From assembly GCF_020194955.2 (NCBI RefSeq), contig NZ_JAFCIY020000039.1, forward strand, positions 38,290 through 102,289: a stretch of 64,000 nucleotides of DNA, written 5' to 3'. Below are positions 51,777 to 60,586 of the stretch, one piece after another. The first letter of the stretch is position 1; each line of letters starts with the position of its first letter. Origin of the DNA: Desulfuromonas sp. CSMB_57 (GTDB lineage: Bacteria; Desulfobacterota; Desulfuromonadia; Desulfuromonadales; Syntrophotaleaceae). Position numbers and translations under genes: made by a program. Below the pieces are notes generated by a model. It searched no databases. It saw only the letters and a program-made list of their open reading frames with translations, and was not told the DNA's origin.

Positions 51777-54203
51777 ATGATCCGAAAAACCGTATTGTCG
51801 ATGCTGGTATTCCTTATCGCTGGGTCATCCCCCGGGCTGGCCGCGGTCCGGGAATATCACCTGACCCTCGCCCGGCAACCGATCGTCATCCAGGGCAAAC
51901 GGGCCGAAGGCATGACCATCAACGACCGGATTCCGGGGCCGACCCTGTACTTCGACCGAGGGGACCTGGCACGCATCCACGTGACCAACGAGATGGATGT
52001 CGCCACCTCCATTCACTGGCACGGCATCCTGCTGCCGCCGAACATGGACGGCGTGCCCTTCATCACCCAGGTTCCCATCGAGCCCGGCACCACCTTCACC
52101 TACGAGTTTCCCATCCGCCAGACCGGCACCTACTGGTACCATTCCCATTCCGAACTGCAGGAACAGAGCGGTCTGTACGGGGCAATCGTCATCACCGAGG
52201 ACGAATTCCAGCGCCATGCGGATCGGGATCATGTGGTGCTGCTCTCGGACTGGACCACCGACGACCCCCACGAGGTCCTGCGCACCCTGAAGCGAGGCAG
52301 CGAATGGTTCGCCTTGGAAAAGGGCTCGGGCCAGAGCCTGCTCGGCGCGGGCCGCGCCGGAGCCCTCGGGGCGTATCTTTTCCAGGACCTGCAGCGCATG
52401 CCGCCGATGGATATCTCGGACGTGGCCTATGACTATTTCCTGGCCAACGGCGAGGTCGAGACCACCATTCCGGCCAAACCGGGCGAGACGGTGCGGTTGC
52501 GGATCATCGACGGCTCCTCTTCCACCTATTTTCACCTGGAATACGCCGGCGGCCCCATGACGGTCGTCACCGCCGACGGGCAATCGGTGGAACCCGTCGA
52601 ACAACAACGCTTTTTGATCGCGGTCGCCGAAACCTACGACGTGCTGGTGACCGTGCCCGGGGAGGGCGCCTTCGAATTCCGGGCGACCGCCCACGACGGC
52701 TCCGGCCACGCCTCGGTCTGGATCGGCACCGGCACCAGGCATGCAGCGCCGGATATCCCCCGGCCGAACCTCTACAAGGGCATGCGCCACGGCAGCCTGT
52801 CAACGCTCTTTGCCCTGACGCCGGCCGGGGTCATGGGCATGCCGGATTCCCTGGTAAAGCAGGGTCGCTTCGACCGCCCCGGCATGGTGCACATGCCCGA
52901 CATGGAACACGAGCACGCCGAGCCGGCCGCCGAATCCGTGCCTCACATGCATCACGAGGCCCCCGCTTCTTCCATGCATCACCATCCTCCCATGCAGGAA
53001 GCCGGCCGTCGGACCATGGCCGACCAGTCCTCTTCGCCCGCCGCCAAACCGGACGCCCTGTCCGACGGGGAGTCGCCTCACCACCATCCGGTCGTCGACT
53101 TGGCGCCGCCGGCACGACGGGGCACTGACGTCCATGCTCCCACCACGCCCCGCTCTGCCCGTCCCTACGGCACCCACTTCGGATTCCTGGCGACGGACGT
53201 CTCCTCGCGCGAACATCTGGCCGTCGAAGGCAGTCAGCAGCGCCCGCTGACCCCTTACGCCGCACTGCGCTCGGTCAGACCCACCAGTCTGCCGGCCGAC
53301 CGGCCGCTTCGGGAAATCCGCCTGACCCTCGATGGCGATATGGAGCGATTTGTCTGGCTGATGGATAATAAACCCCTTTCCGAGGCGGACCGCATCCTGA
53401 TCAGGGAAGGGGAAAACGTCCGCTTCATCCTGATCAACCGCACCATGATGCACCACCCCATGCACCTGCACGGGCATCTGTTCCGGGTCGTCAACGACCA
53501 GGGGGACTACGCCCCGCTCAAGCACACCGTGGACGTGCCCCCTATGGCGACCACCGTCATGGAGTTTTACAGCGATGAGCCCGGCGACTGGTTCTTTCAC
53601 TGCCACCTGCTCTATCACATGGAGAGCGGTATGGCGAACGTCGTCCACTACGAGGGATTTGAACCACAGGCCGAGGTTCGGGCGGTGCAGTCCCGCCTGT
53701 CCCACGACCCCTGGTTCGCCTGGGCCCGGGCGGATCTGCTCAGCAACATGACCGGGGGGGAGATTTCCCTGAGCAAAACCCGGATCCTGCTGGCGGGAAC
53801 CTGGGAAGTGGGCTGGCAGCAGGTCGACAAAACCGAATGGGAAGGGATCGTCACAGCAGGGTGGTATGTGAACCGCTTCACCTCATTTTTCGCTGGGCTA
53901 AACGTCTTGGGCGAAGGCTGGGATACGGAGGAGTTGCGCGGTATATTCGGATTGAAATATCTGCTGCCCCTGAACCTGGAATCGACCCTGTGGGTGGACA
54001 CCGAAGCCGGTGGCCGCTTCGCGCTGGGCAAAGAATGGGCACTCACCCCCCGGCTTGGACTGCACGGTGAAGTGGAGTACGACACTCACGACCAGTGGGA
54101 AGGTTCCGTCGGCCTGCACTATCTGCTTACCAGACGGGCGGCCCTGATCGGTAAATGGCATTCGGAATACGGCTTCGGCGGGGGGCTGTCGCTCATTTTC
54201 TGA
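51777..54203 (+). CDS. CopA-type multicopper oxidase fused to a CopB-like beta-barrel
   Basis: An 808-residue fusion. Signal peptide 1-23; three cupredoxin domains (about 24-640) with all copper ligands: HWHG (80-83), HSHSE (122-126), HPMHLHGH (560-567) and FHCHLLYHMESGM (near 607). A Met/His-rich insert (about 363-460) resembles the Cu-binding loop of CopA/CueO. The last 165 residues look like the C-terminal strands of CopB/PcoB (ending GFGGGLSLIF with a terminal Phe, as in outer-membrane barrels). CopA and CopB are normally separate genes. Role: periplasmic Cu(I) oxidation and outer-membrane copper handling. Upstream (51488-51776) is AT-rich, with no clear operator seen. Confidence 0.85.
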   Translation: MIRKTVLSMLVFLIAGSSPGLAAVREYHLTLARQPIVIQGKRAEGMTINDRIPGPTLYFDRGDLARIHVTNEMDVATSIHWHGILLPPNMDGVPFITQVPIEPGTTFTYEFPIRQTGTYWYHSHSELQEQSGLYGAIVITEDEFQRHADRDHVVLLSDWTTDDPHEVLRTLKRGSEWFALEKGSGQSLLGAGRAGALGAYLFQDLQRMPPMDISDVAYDYFLANGEVETTIPAKPGETVRLRIIDGSSSTYFHLEYAGGPMTVVTADGQSVEPVEQQRFLIAVAETYDVLVTVPGEGAFEFRATAHDGSGHASVWIGTGTRHAAPDIPRPNLYKGMRHGSLSTLFALTPAGVMGMPDSLVKQGRFDRPGMVHMPDMEHEHAEPAAESVPHMHHEAPASSMHHHPPMQEAGRRTMADQSSSPAAKPDALSDGESPHHHPVVDLAPPARRGTDVHAPTTPRSARPYGTHFGFLATDVSSREHLAVEGSQQRPLTPYAALRSVRPTSLPADRPLREIRLTLDGDMERFVWLMDNKPLSEADRILIREGENVRFILINRTMMHHPMHLHGHLFRVVNDQGDYAPLKHTVDVPPMATTVMEFYSDEPGDWFFHCHLLYHMESGMANVVHYEGFEPQAEVRAVQSRLSHDPWFAWARADLLSNMTGGEISLSKTRILLAGTWEVGWQQVDKTEWEGIVTAGWYVNRFTSFFAGLNVLGEGWDTEELRGIFGLKYLLPLNLESTLWVDTEAGGRFALGKEWALTPRLGLHGEVEYDTHDQWEGSVGLHYLLTRRAALIGKWHSEYGFGGGLSLIF

Positions 54204-54232
54204 CCGGGCTGTTCCTTTCGAAAGGACGAAAA

Positions 54233-54478
54233 ATGTACGGCAACGGCATGATGAACGGATGGGGCATGATGAACCCGATGATGTGGATTTTCATGATTCT
54301 GTTCTGGGGAATTTTCATTATAGGACTGGTCTTTCTCGTTCGTTGGCTGGTCGGCCTGGGCAAGTCCGACGGCGGAAGGGAGACCTCGCAGAAACCTCTC
54401 GACATTCTTAAGGCCCGCTACGCCAGGGGAGAAATCAGCAAGGAACAGTTCGCGCAGATGAAGAAGGATCTGGAGTGA
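54233..54478 (+). CDS. Small membrane protein with C-terminal SHOCT domain
   Basis: An 81-residue protein: Met/Asn-rich N-terminus (MYGNGMMNGWGMMNPMMW), one transmembrane helix (about 17-40), and a C-terminal SHOCT helix pair (ILKARYARGEISKEQFAQMKKDLE). Such short Met-rich SHOCT proteins are common in copper-resistance clusters. GAAAGGACG precedes the ATG, 29 nt after the oxidase stop, so the two are co-transcribed. The Met-rich tail may bind copper (inference). Confidence 0.78.
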   Translation: MYGNGMMNGWGMMNPMMWIFMILFWGIFIIGLVFLVRWLVGLGKSDGGRETSQKPLDILKARYARGEISKEQFAQMKKDLE

Positions 54479-54609
54479 AAGCGATCGGCGCAAAACGTTG
54501 AGCCCCAGGGATTCTGCCGAGCCGGAAAGAATCTTCTCGGTCACTGCACTTTTCTGGGCCGTTGGCGATACCATGGGCCCTGTGCCCGCTTTCGGTTGCC
54601 CCATTCTTC

Positions 54610-54636
54610 AAAAAACGGCCGCCTGATTCGGCGGCC
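54610..54636 (-). terminator. Terminator of the minus-strand copper-island gene
   Basis: A perfect 7-bp GC-rich stem GGCCGCC / GGCGGCC (54617-54623 and 54630-54636) is followed on the minus strand by TTTTTT (54610-54615). It sits about 60 nt after the stop of the 184-residue secreted-protein gene. Confidence 0.8.
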
Positions 54637-54694
54637 CATGGATGGAGTAGTTTGTGAATAGCCGGTACTGCCAGCCAGCGGCCCCGGAATGAGG

Positions 54695-55249
54695 TTATTT
54701 TACTCTGTAATGGGCATCAAAGGTGCGTTCGATGCCGTCTGCCAGTCGCGTAACGGTTTCAAAGTGCCAGATACCCGGGCTGTCTATAATCACATCGGTG
54801 CCGAAATGCCCGCTCATGCCTCCCATCTTGCCGGGAGGGGTTCCCTGCTCTCCCTCGGGAAGGTCGAGCTCGATCGGTACGACATACTGAGTGATGCGGG
54901 GCGGCTTGCCCTCATGAGCCGCCTTGTCCCCCGGCGCGATGACTTTCACCCGCACCTCGCCACTGGTGATGGTTTTTCGCGAAGCCGTGTCCGTCAGCTT
55001 TACCATCAGGTGGTGGGTCGCGCCGGATTCGCTCCCGGGCTCGAGGGGTAGTAGATGAAACATGGCCCTGACGCCCATTTCCACAGCCTGCCCGATCATG
55101 ATCTGACCCCTGCCCATCTCGGGCATGGGCCCCTCCAGTGTTTTTCCCGCAGAGCCGTGTTCCATGGCGCTACCGGGGCTGGAAATCAGCAACCCGCCCA
55201 ACAGCAGGGCCAGGGCCCAGCCGAAGCTTCCCATGTTCACGTGTGTCAT
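54695..55249 (-). CDS. Secreted/periplasmic hypothetical protein
   Basis: A 184-residue protein with a signal peptide (1-28, cleavage around GSA/MEHG) and a beta-rich mature part. Histidines and methionines are frequent (GQIMIGQAVEMG, GATHHLMVKL, KMGGMSGHFG). The mature fold resembles small periplasmic beta-proteins such as YtkA-like domains, but I cannot assign a family. GAGGAGG lies upstream of the ATG. Neighbours are copper genes, so a metal-related role is plausible. Confidence 0.65.
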   Translation of the reverse strand: MTHVNMGSFGWALALLLGGLLISSPGSAMEHGSAGKTLEGPMPEMGRGQIMIGQAVEMGVRAMFHLLPLEPGSESGATHHLMVKLTDTASRKTITSGEVRVKVIAPGDKAAHEGKPPRITQYVVPIELDLPEGEQGTPPGKMGGMSGHFGTDVIIDSPGIWHFETVTRLADGIERTFDAHYRVK

Positions 55250-55365
55250 GACTGCCTCCTCTGGTTGTGTTCGTTGCGGCCCATATGACCGCCTTGGTAG
55301 TTGGAGTCACCCAAGCGTATATCGTGGCTATCTTTCAAGTCTAACAGGCTTCTGTCAAAAATTTC

Positions 55366-55391
55366 GGGGGACCATCTCTCGACGGTCCCCC
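55366..55391 (-). terminator. Terminator after two small secreted-protein genes
   Basis: An 8-bp stem GGGGGACC / GGTCCCCC (55366-55373 and 55384-55391). On the minus strand it is followed by GAAATTTTT; it lies 8 nt after the stop of the 85-residue gene. The plus-strand side has CTTTGTTT, so it may act in both directions. Confidence 0.7.
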
Positions 55392-55399
55392 TTTGTTTA

Positions 55400-55657
55400 T
55401 CACTTTTGGCTATGGATATGTTCGTTGGTGTCGGCACGCTCGTCCTGCCGATCGGTTGCATCTCCTTGGTGTGCAGCAGGCCGAGCGGCCATGTCCTGCT
55501 TCATGTGCGAGCATTTTTTAGCCGTTTCGCCCGCAGACCGAACTGTCTCGGTGTTGGACGTCACCTGCTTCCCGTGCCCTTTCGTCGCCTCGGCCAGAGC
55601 CGGGGTGGTGAACAGGGCCATAGCCAGAATGGGGACCAGTACTTTTTGGAATTTCAT
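55400..55657 (-). CDS. Small secreted hypothetical protein
   Basis: An 85-residue protein with a clear signal peptide (MKFQKVLVPILAMALFTTPALA) and a polar mature part rich in Lys, Glu, His and Met (AKKCSHMKQDMAARPAAHQG, with one Cys). No family recognised. It follows the 77-residue gene by 15 nt on the same strand and is probably co-transcribed. The sequence suggests an exported, disordered, metal-binding peptide (inference). Confidence 0.6.
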   Translation of the reverse strand: MKFQKVLVPILAMALFTTPALAEATKGHGKQVTSNTETVRSAGETAKKCSHMKQDMAARPAAHQGDATDRQDERADTNEHIHSQK

Positions 55658-55672
55658 GGTTGCCTCCTATGC

Positions 55673-55906
55673 TTAGCGGCGAATGCCGGATTTGTGGTCG
55701 CGAGCGCTTGCAACCCTTTTCCTTGCCTCATCTTGCTTCTCGTCCTGCGCAAGACGGGCGGTACCTTCTTTGCTTCTGATGGTTTCTTGCGAGGCCTGCT
55801 TGCGCAGGGTGTAGCCACTTTTGCCGACAGCGGCCTGGGCAGAGGCCGCGAACAGGGATACACTCAGAATAAGGGCTAATGCCCCGGTCAGTTTGACGTT
55901 AAACAT
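55673..55906 (-). CDS. Small secreted hypothetical protein
   Basis: A 77-residue protein with a signal peptide (MFNVKLTGALALILSVSLFAASAQA) and a charged, likely disordered mature part. The start at 55906 fits the signal peptide; 20 upstream open codons lack the hydrophobic core. It begins a two-gene unit with the 85-residue gene. Function unknown. Confidence 0.6.
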   Translation of the reverse strand: MFNVKLTGALALILSVSLFAASAQAAVGKSGYTLRKQASQETIRSKEGTARLAQDEKQDEARKRVASARDHKSGIRR

Positions 55907-56140
55907 GGATACCTCCAATTTGGGTTGCCTGGTACTTGCCATGACTCGGCTGCAAAACTTGCGCACGGCCTCCGGCCTGAAACAGGCAAGCCTGTCACTG
56001 TTGATTTTTAGAACGCTGGTTTTCGGAAAGTATTCAGAAAGTTAGGTTTCGCACCGGTAAGCTGCTGGGCCCGAAGAAGGCCTTGATGCCCCGGCATGAA
56101 GCCTATGGGCGGCCAGGCGTAGACCCGGCCGGGAGGAATC

Positions 56141-56530
56141 TCAATTCAGGAGGGAGCAGTGACGGATAAAGAGGGGCGGGTCCCCTCCGGAGGAATGAAG
56201 GAGCACGCCACCAGGCGGGGTCGCGTCCGTGGGATCCGAATGATGGACTACGGCCAAGAACAGAGGTGGAGTCTCCGCAGGCTGCGGAGATTCTATCCGT
56301 ACTTCCTGCACCTGGGCGACAGCAGGCGGACTTTGGGGAGCCGCCCTGAATTCGCAATCGACGGACCCGGACTCGGCGGTTTCGCCATGGGCCGGATGAT
56401 GGCTCTTTTCCAGGTGGACGCAGATCTGCCCAACTTCCGTCATCAGGCAGCTATGCCGCACCAGACCGAACGCACCCGCAGGGATGAGCAGGGTCAATGC
56501 CAGGAAAAATGTAATCAAACGCTTGTGCAT
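56141..56530 (-). CDS. Small secreted Cys/His protein
   Basis: A 129-residue protein with a signal peptide (MHKRLITFFLALTLLIPAGAF) and an early motif LVRHSCLMTEVGQICVH, followed by His-rich HLEKSHHPAHG and a low-complexity Pro/Ser tail. The HxC-x6-C layout resembles the N-terminus of the secreted protein at 60587, though overall identity is not obvious. The start is uncertain, as a weak ribosome site precedes it. Unknown function in the copper island. Confidence 0.55.
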   Translation of the reverse strand: MHKRLITFFLALTLLIPAGAFGLVRHSCLMTEVGQICVHLEKSHHPAHGETAESGSVDCEFRAAPQSPPAVAQVQEVRIESPQPAETPPLFLAVVHHSDPTDATPPGGVLLHSSGGDPPLFIRHCSLLN

Positions 56531-56835
56531 TTTTACACCATCAATGGAATGATCATGCCAGGGGTCTGATGATTCGTTCACGGACCTACGTTGTCTGTCT
56601 AAAAACCCTACGCTGTTAATGTTTTTTTGTCAACAACAATTACTACTTTTTTGGTTTTTTTTATTCCGTAAACTACGATTGATTATGGTGTTTGTAGAAA
56701 ACCAATTTCCCATTGGCTAATTACCAGAAGTATGCGGTCAGTCTGGAGGAAGGGGCGAGCACATTTCAGGCGCAGAGGTTGGTATCAATTAATTTAACAA
56801 TGACACCGTCCGATGCGAACTATTAAAAGGAGGAT
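56531..56835. other. AT-rich intergenic region upstream of the Cu-ATPase unit
   Basis: No gene is visible. The region is strongly AT-rich near 56610-56700 with runs of T (TTTTTTT, TTTTTTGG, TTTTTTTT) and should hold the divergent promoters of the secreted gene and of the Cu-ATPase unit. I could not identify a CueR-type palindrome or a convincing -35/-10 pair. Confidence 0.4.
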
Positions 56836-56913
56836 ATGATATTTAAAACTGTGACGGCCAAGCTGTTCAACGGCCGGTTGCGAGAGGTGTTCGACCGTTT
56901 GGAAGGAGGATGA
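56836..56913 (+). CDS. 25-codon open frame with strong ribosome site
   Basis: ATG at 56836 with AAAGGAGG 5 nt upstream, coding MIFKTVTAKLFNGRLREVFD then RLEGG and a stop. Its last codons contain the GGAGGA that serves as ribosome site of the next gene (ATG 56917), so its translation could couple to that gene. No family recognised. It may be a short leader peptide or fortuitous. Confidence 0.4.
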   Translation: MIFKTVTAKLFNGRLREVFDRLEGG

Positions 56914-56916
56914 CAC

Positions 56917-57525
56917 ATGCATGTCGGAACATGGGGATTGGCCACCATTGTCGCAGTGGTGGTCTCATGGCTGATGTATCGCTACCTGGCGCCGCAGAGC
57001 TGGAAAGAATGGTCGCGTGCCGGTGTGCTCCAGGCCTTTATTATTGCATTCTATGCGGAGATGTACGGATTTCCTCTGACCATCTATTTTTTGGCCAGGT
57101 TTTTCGGCCTCGACCTCAAATGGGGTGAGGGAGGCAACCTCTGGGCACAGATTTTCGGCACGCAGGCAGCTCATGCCGTCGCCATGTTGGCAGGGTACAC
57201 AATCGTCTTTGCCGGGGCAACGCTAGTGGCGGATGGATGGCGCAGAATCCATCGTGCCCGAAAGGAAGACAGATTGGTGACCGAGGGGATCTATTCCCGC
57301 ATGCGTCACCCGCAATATACCGGACTGTTTCTTATTGTTTTCGGCGAAGGGATTGTGCACTGGCCCACCATTGTCTCGGTAGCGGCGTTCCCGGTCATTG
57401 TGATCGCTTATACTTTACTTGCACGAAAAGAAGAGCGTCAGATGGTCGAAAAGTTCGGTGACGAGTACCGCGAGTACCAGAGGAGTGTGCCCATGTTTAT
57501 TCCGAGGAGGGACCGCTCACAGTAA
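56917..57525 (+). CDS. Isoprenylcysteine carboxyl-methyltransferase (ICMT/PEMT)-like membrane protein
   Basis: A 202-residue polytopic membrane protein with about five helices. The C-terminal part carries the ICMT-like SAM-binding features LVTEGIYSRMRHPQYTGLFL, ARKEERQMVEKFGDEYREYQ. The eukaryotic enzyme methylates prenylated proteins, but bacterial members have unknown substrates and often occur next to metal-transport genes. GGAAGGAGG precedes the ATG. It ends 12 nt before the Cu-ATPase start, so the two are co-expressed. Confidence 0.78.
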   Translation: MHVGTWGLATIVAVVVSWLMYRYLAPQSWKEWSRAGVLQAFIIAFYAEMYGFPLTIYFLARFFGLDLKWGEGGNLWAQIFGTQAAHAVAMLAGYTIVFAGATLVADGWRRIHRARKEDRLVTEGIYSRMRHPQYTGLFLIVFGEGIVHWPTIVSVAAFPVIVIAYTLLARKEERQMVEKFGDEYREYQRSVPMFIPRRDRSQ

Positions 57526-57537
57526 GAGGAGGTATAA

Positions 57538-60225
57538 ATGGATGCTCAAACATTGACAATTATCAGCGGGGTTGTCCTGCTGCTCGTGTTCGCAGTGGTT
57601 GGATGGTTCCTGCGGCGCCGCAGTTTTCAAAGAATGGATGCAGAAGACCGGCCCCGGCATCCCACTTCAGAGAAAAGTTCTGAGCAAGATTCCGGGAAGA
57701 CTGACAGTCCGGACCGGAACGAAGAAGGGACCACCCCTTTGCGCCTGCGCCTCACCGTGCCCGGGATGGGCAGTGATCACTGCGCCGGGCTGGTCTCCCA
57801 GTCTGTCCGGCGGCTTTCGGGAATCCGCAACCTGAAAACCGACATTGCCAATACCATCCTGATCGTGGAGCTGGAACCTGGAGCCGGCATTGATGGCCTG
57901 GCAGTAAAAGATGCGGTGGAAAAGGCCGGTTACGAGGTGGCCGGGATGGAATCGGAAGGCCCGATCGAACCTCACGGCAAGCAGCTGCGGCTCACCGTGC
58001 CGGGAATGGGCAGCAATCACTGCGCCGGCCTGGTCGCCACCTCGGTTCGGCGGCTGCCCGGAATCCGGGAGCTGAAAACCGATATCTCTTCCAACTGGCT
58101 GACCGTGGAGCTGGAGTCTGGCACCGCAGTAACCGATCGGGCCGTGAGGGAGGCGGTGGAAAAGGCCGGTTACGAGGTCACCCGGGTAGAGGACCTGACC
58201 GTGCAGGCTGTAGCCGGTGAACCGGAAGCCATTGAAGAGGCCCATCTGCGGCAGGCCTTGCGCCGTCTCTGGATCGCCGCCATCCCCACCACCTTCATCA
58301 TGGTGCTGATGGCGGTGCACATGTTCTGGCAGCCGATTCCGGGCTATCTCGCCATCGTCGTGCTGCTCGCCTTTCCGGTGATCTTCACGGCCGGCGGACG
58401 GGCCACCCATCGCTCGGCCTGGCGCTCGCTGATGAACCGCACCGCCAACATGGACGTGCTGATCAGCATGGGCAGCGGGCCCCCTTTCGTCATCGGGCTG
58501 GTGGGCTTTGTCTATCCCATGACCTCCTTCGTGGAGATGGGGTCCACCATCATGACCTTTCATCTGCTAGGCCGCTATCTGGAAACCCGGGCCAGAGGCC
58601 GGGCCTCCGAGGCCATCCGCAAGCTGGTCACACTGGGCGCCAAAACCGCCAGCGTGCTTCGAGCAGGCCAGGAAGTGGAGATTCCTGTACATGAGCTGCA
58701 ACCTGGCGACCTGATGGTCGTGCGGCCCGGAGCCAAGATCCCCACGGACGGCGAGATTGTCGAAGGGGTCAGCCACATCGACGAAGCCATTGCCACCGGC
58801 GAATCGGTGCCGGTGGAGAAGGGCCCCGGGGCCCAGGTGCTGGGCGCCACCATCAACAAGGAAGGGCTGCTCCGGGTGCGGGCTACCCGAGTGGGCAAGG
58901 ACACCTTCCTCGCCCAAGTGATCCGGCTGGTGCAGGAGGCCCAAGGCTCCAAGGTGCCCATCCAGGAGTTCGCCGACCGCGTCACCAGTTACTTTGTACC
59001 GGTGGTCATCGTGCTTGCTCTGGCAAGCTTCACCATCTGGTTGCTGTTCGCCGAGACATTGCGACCCATCCTCTTTTGGGGCGCCGGTTTTCTGCCCTGG
59101 GTCAATCCTGAGCTGTCACCCCTGATGATCGCCATGCTCGCCGCCATCGCGGTTTTGGTTATTTCCTGCCCGTGCGCCCTGGGGCTGGCCACGCCCACCG
59201 CCATCATGGTGGGTTCCGGCATGGGGGCGGAGCGCGGGGTACTCATCCGTTCCGGAGAGGCCATTCAGATGCTCAAGGACATCAAGGTAATCGTCCTTGA
59301 CAAGACCGGCACCATCACCAGAGGCGAACCGACTCTGGCCGACGTGCTGCCGGCGGCAGGTTTTGACGAGGACACCCTGCTGCAAGCCGCGGCCGGGGTG
59401 GAAGCCGGGTCGGAACATCCCCTGGGGCAGGCTATTGTGGAAGGGACCCGGGATCGCGGCCTGGAGGTACCCAAGGTCGAGGAATTCAAGTCCATTACCG
59501 CCGCCGGCGTGCAGGGGTTCATCGGCGGCCGGTTCGTCCGGGTGGGCGGTCGCAGGCTGCTGGCGGAAGCGGGCATTGATACGCAAGCATTGGAAAATTC
59601 CCTGGCCCGTCTGGAAAGCGAGGGGAAAACCGCCATGCTGGTGGCTATCGAAGACAGGGCGGCAGGGGTGATCGCCGTCTCCGACACCTTGAAAGAAGAT
59701 TCAATAGCGGCAGTGGCCGCGCTCAAGGACATGGGCATCTGGCAGGTAATGATCACCGGGGATAATGAGCGCACGGCGCGCAGCGTTGCAGCCCAGGTCG
59801 GTATCGAGGAAGTGCTGGCCGGGGTCCTGCCGGAAGGCAAGGTTGATGCCGTGCGTCGACTGCAGGAAAAGCACGGTCAGACAGTGGCCATGGTGGGTGA
59901 CGGAATCAACGATGCGCCGGCCCTTAAACAGGCCAACGTGGGGATCGCCATCGGCGCCGGCGCGGATGTGGCCATCGAAGCGGCCGATGTCACTTTGGTC
60001 CGGGGCGAGCTCATTAAAGTGGTGGAAGCGGTTGAACTCTCACGGGCCACCTACGGCAAAATCGTTCAGAACCTGTTCTGGGCCTCGTTCTATAACGCGG
60101 CCGCCATACCCATTGCGGCCCTGGGTTTGCTTCACCCCATGATCGGCGTGATTGCCATGACCACCAGCTCACTCTCGGTGATCGGCAACTCGCTGCTGCT
60201 CAAACGAACCCGGCTTGGGCTGTAG
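57538..60225 (+). CDS. copA: Cu+-exporting P1B-type ATPase with atypical N-terminal domains
   Basis: An 895-residue P1B ATPase. An extra N-terminal transmembrane helix (about 6-25) and a charged linker precede two HMA-like domains whose metal motif reads GMGSDHC (76-82) and GMGSNHC (156-162), i.e. SxHC rather than CxxC. The rest is standard: CPC in ISCPCALG (544-546), phosphorylation DKTGT, SEHPLG, GDGINDAP and the C-terminal MTTSSLSVIGNS typical of Cu+ pumps. It should export Cu+ from the cytosol. RBS AGAGGAGG precedes the ATG. Function of the modified domains is uncertain. Confidence 0.9.
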   Translation: MDAQTLTIISGVVLLLVFAVVGWFLRRRSFQRMDAEDRPRHPTSEKSSEQDSGKTDSPDRNEEGTTPLRLRLTVPGMGSDHCAGLVSQSVRRLSGIRNLKTDIANTILIVELEPGAGIDGLAVKDAVEKAGYEVAGMESEGPIEPHGKQLRLTVPGMGSNHCAGLVATSVRRLPGIRELKTDISSNWLTVELESGTAVTDRAVREAVEKAGYEVTRVEDLTVQAVAGEPEAIEEAHLRQALRRLWIAAIPTTFIMVLMAVHMFWQPIPGYLAIVVLLAFPVIFTAGGRATHRSAWRSLMNRTANMDVLISMGSGPPFVIGLVGFVYPMTSFVEMGSTIMTFHLLGRYLETRARGRASEAIRKLVTLGAKTASVLRAGQEVEIPVHELQPGDLMVVRPGAKIPTDGEIVEGVSHIDEAIATGESVPVEKGPGAQVLGATINKEGLLRVRATRVGKDTFLAQVIRLVQEAQGSKVPIQEFADRVTSYFVPVVIVLALASFTIWLLFAETLRPILFWGAGFLPWVNPELSPLMIAMLAAIAVLVISCPCALGLATPTAIMVGSGMGAERGVLIRSGEAIQMLKDIKVIVLDKTGTITRGEPTLADVLPAAGFDEDTLLQAAAGVEAGSEHPLGQAIVEGTRDRGLEVPKVEEFKSITAAGVQGFIGGRFVRVGGRRLLAEAGIDTQALENSLARLESEGKTAMLVAIEDRAAGVIAVSDTLKEDSIAAVAALKDMGIWQVMITGDNERTARSVAAQVGIEEVLAGVLPEGKVDAVRRLQEKHGQTVAMVGDGINDAPALKQANVGIAIGAGADVAIEAADVTLVRGELIKVVEAVELSRATYGKIVQNLFWASFYNAAAIPIAALGLLHPMIGVIAMTTSSLSVIGNSLLLKRTRLGL

Positions 60226-60586
60226 AAAGGTGCGTTGCTGGGACTAATGCACGAAAAGGCCCAGTCAAGGTGCTGAGGCGTCACGCAACCCGTGATCAAT
60301 TTTCAACTGAGGCTGAGGCCCTTCGGGCGTCCGGCCTCAACTAGTGCATAACCAGATTTTCCCATTGACGAAACTTCAAAAACTTAACCAGGCGATACTG
60401 AGTACAATATAATAAAAATATAAAATTGATAATTCTTCTTTGATATTTTGACCTATCGTCCGGATTTTTATTGACAAAATTTATACTATATGGCTTCCTT
60501 GATGGGGCCGGCTGCTAAGGTGGGTGGAAGCGGCACTGGGTTTGATTTTTCTTCTTATGACACAATAGAAAATTTCCAGGGTTTGT
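60226..60586. other. Intergenic region after copA with an inverted repeat
   Basis: A 361-nt gap without a supportable gene. TGAGGCC (60314-60320) and GGCCTCA (60333-60339) form a 7-bp hairpin about 90 nt after the ATPase stop; no T-run follows. The right half (60400-60490) is AT-rich and likely carries the promoter of the next genes, but no clean -35/-10 pair was found. Confidence 0.4.
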
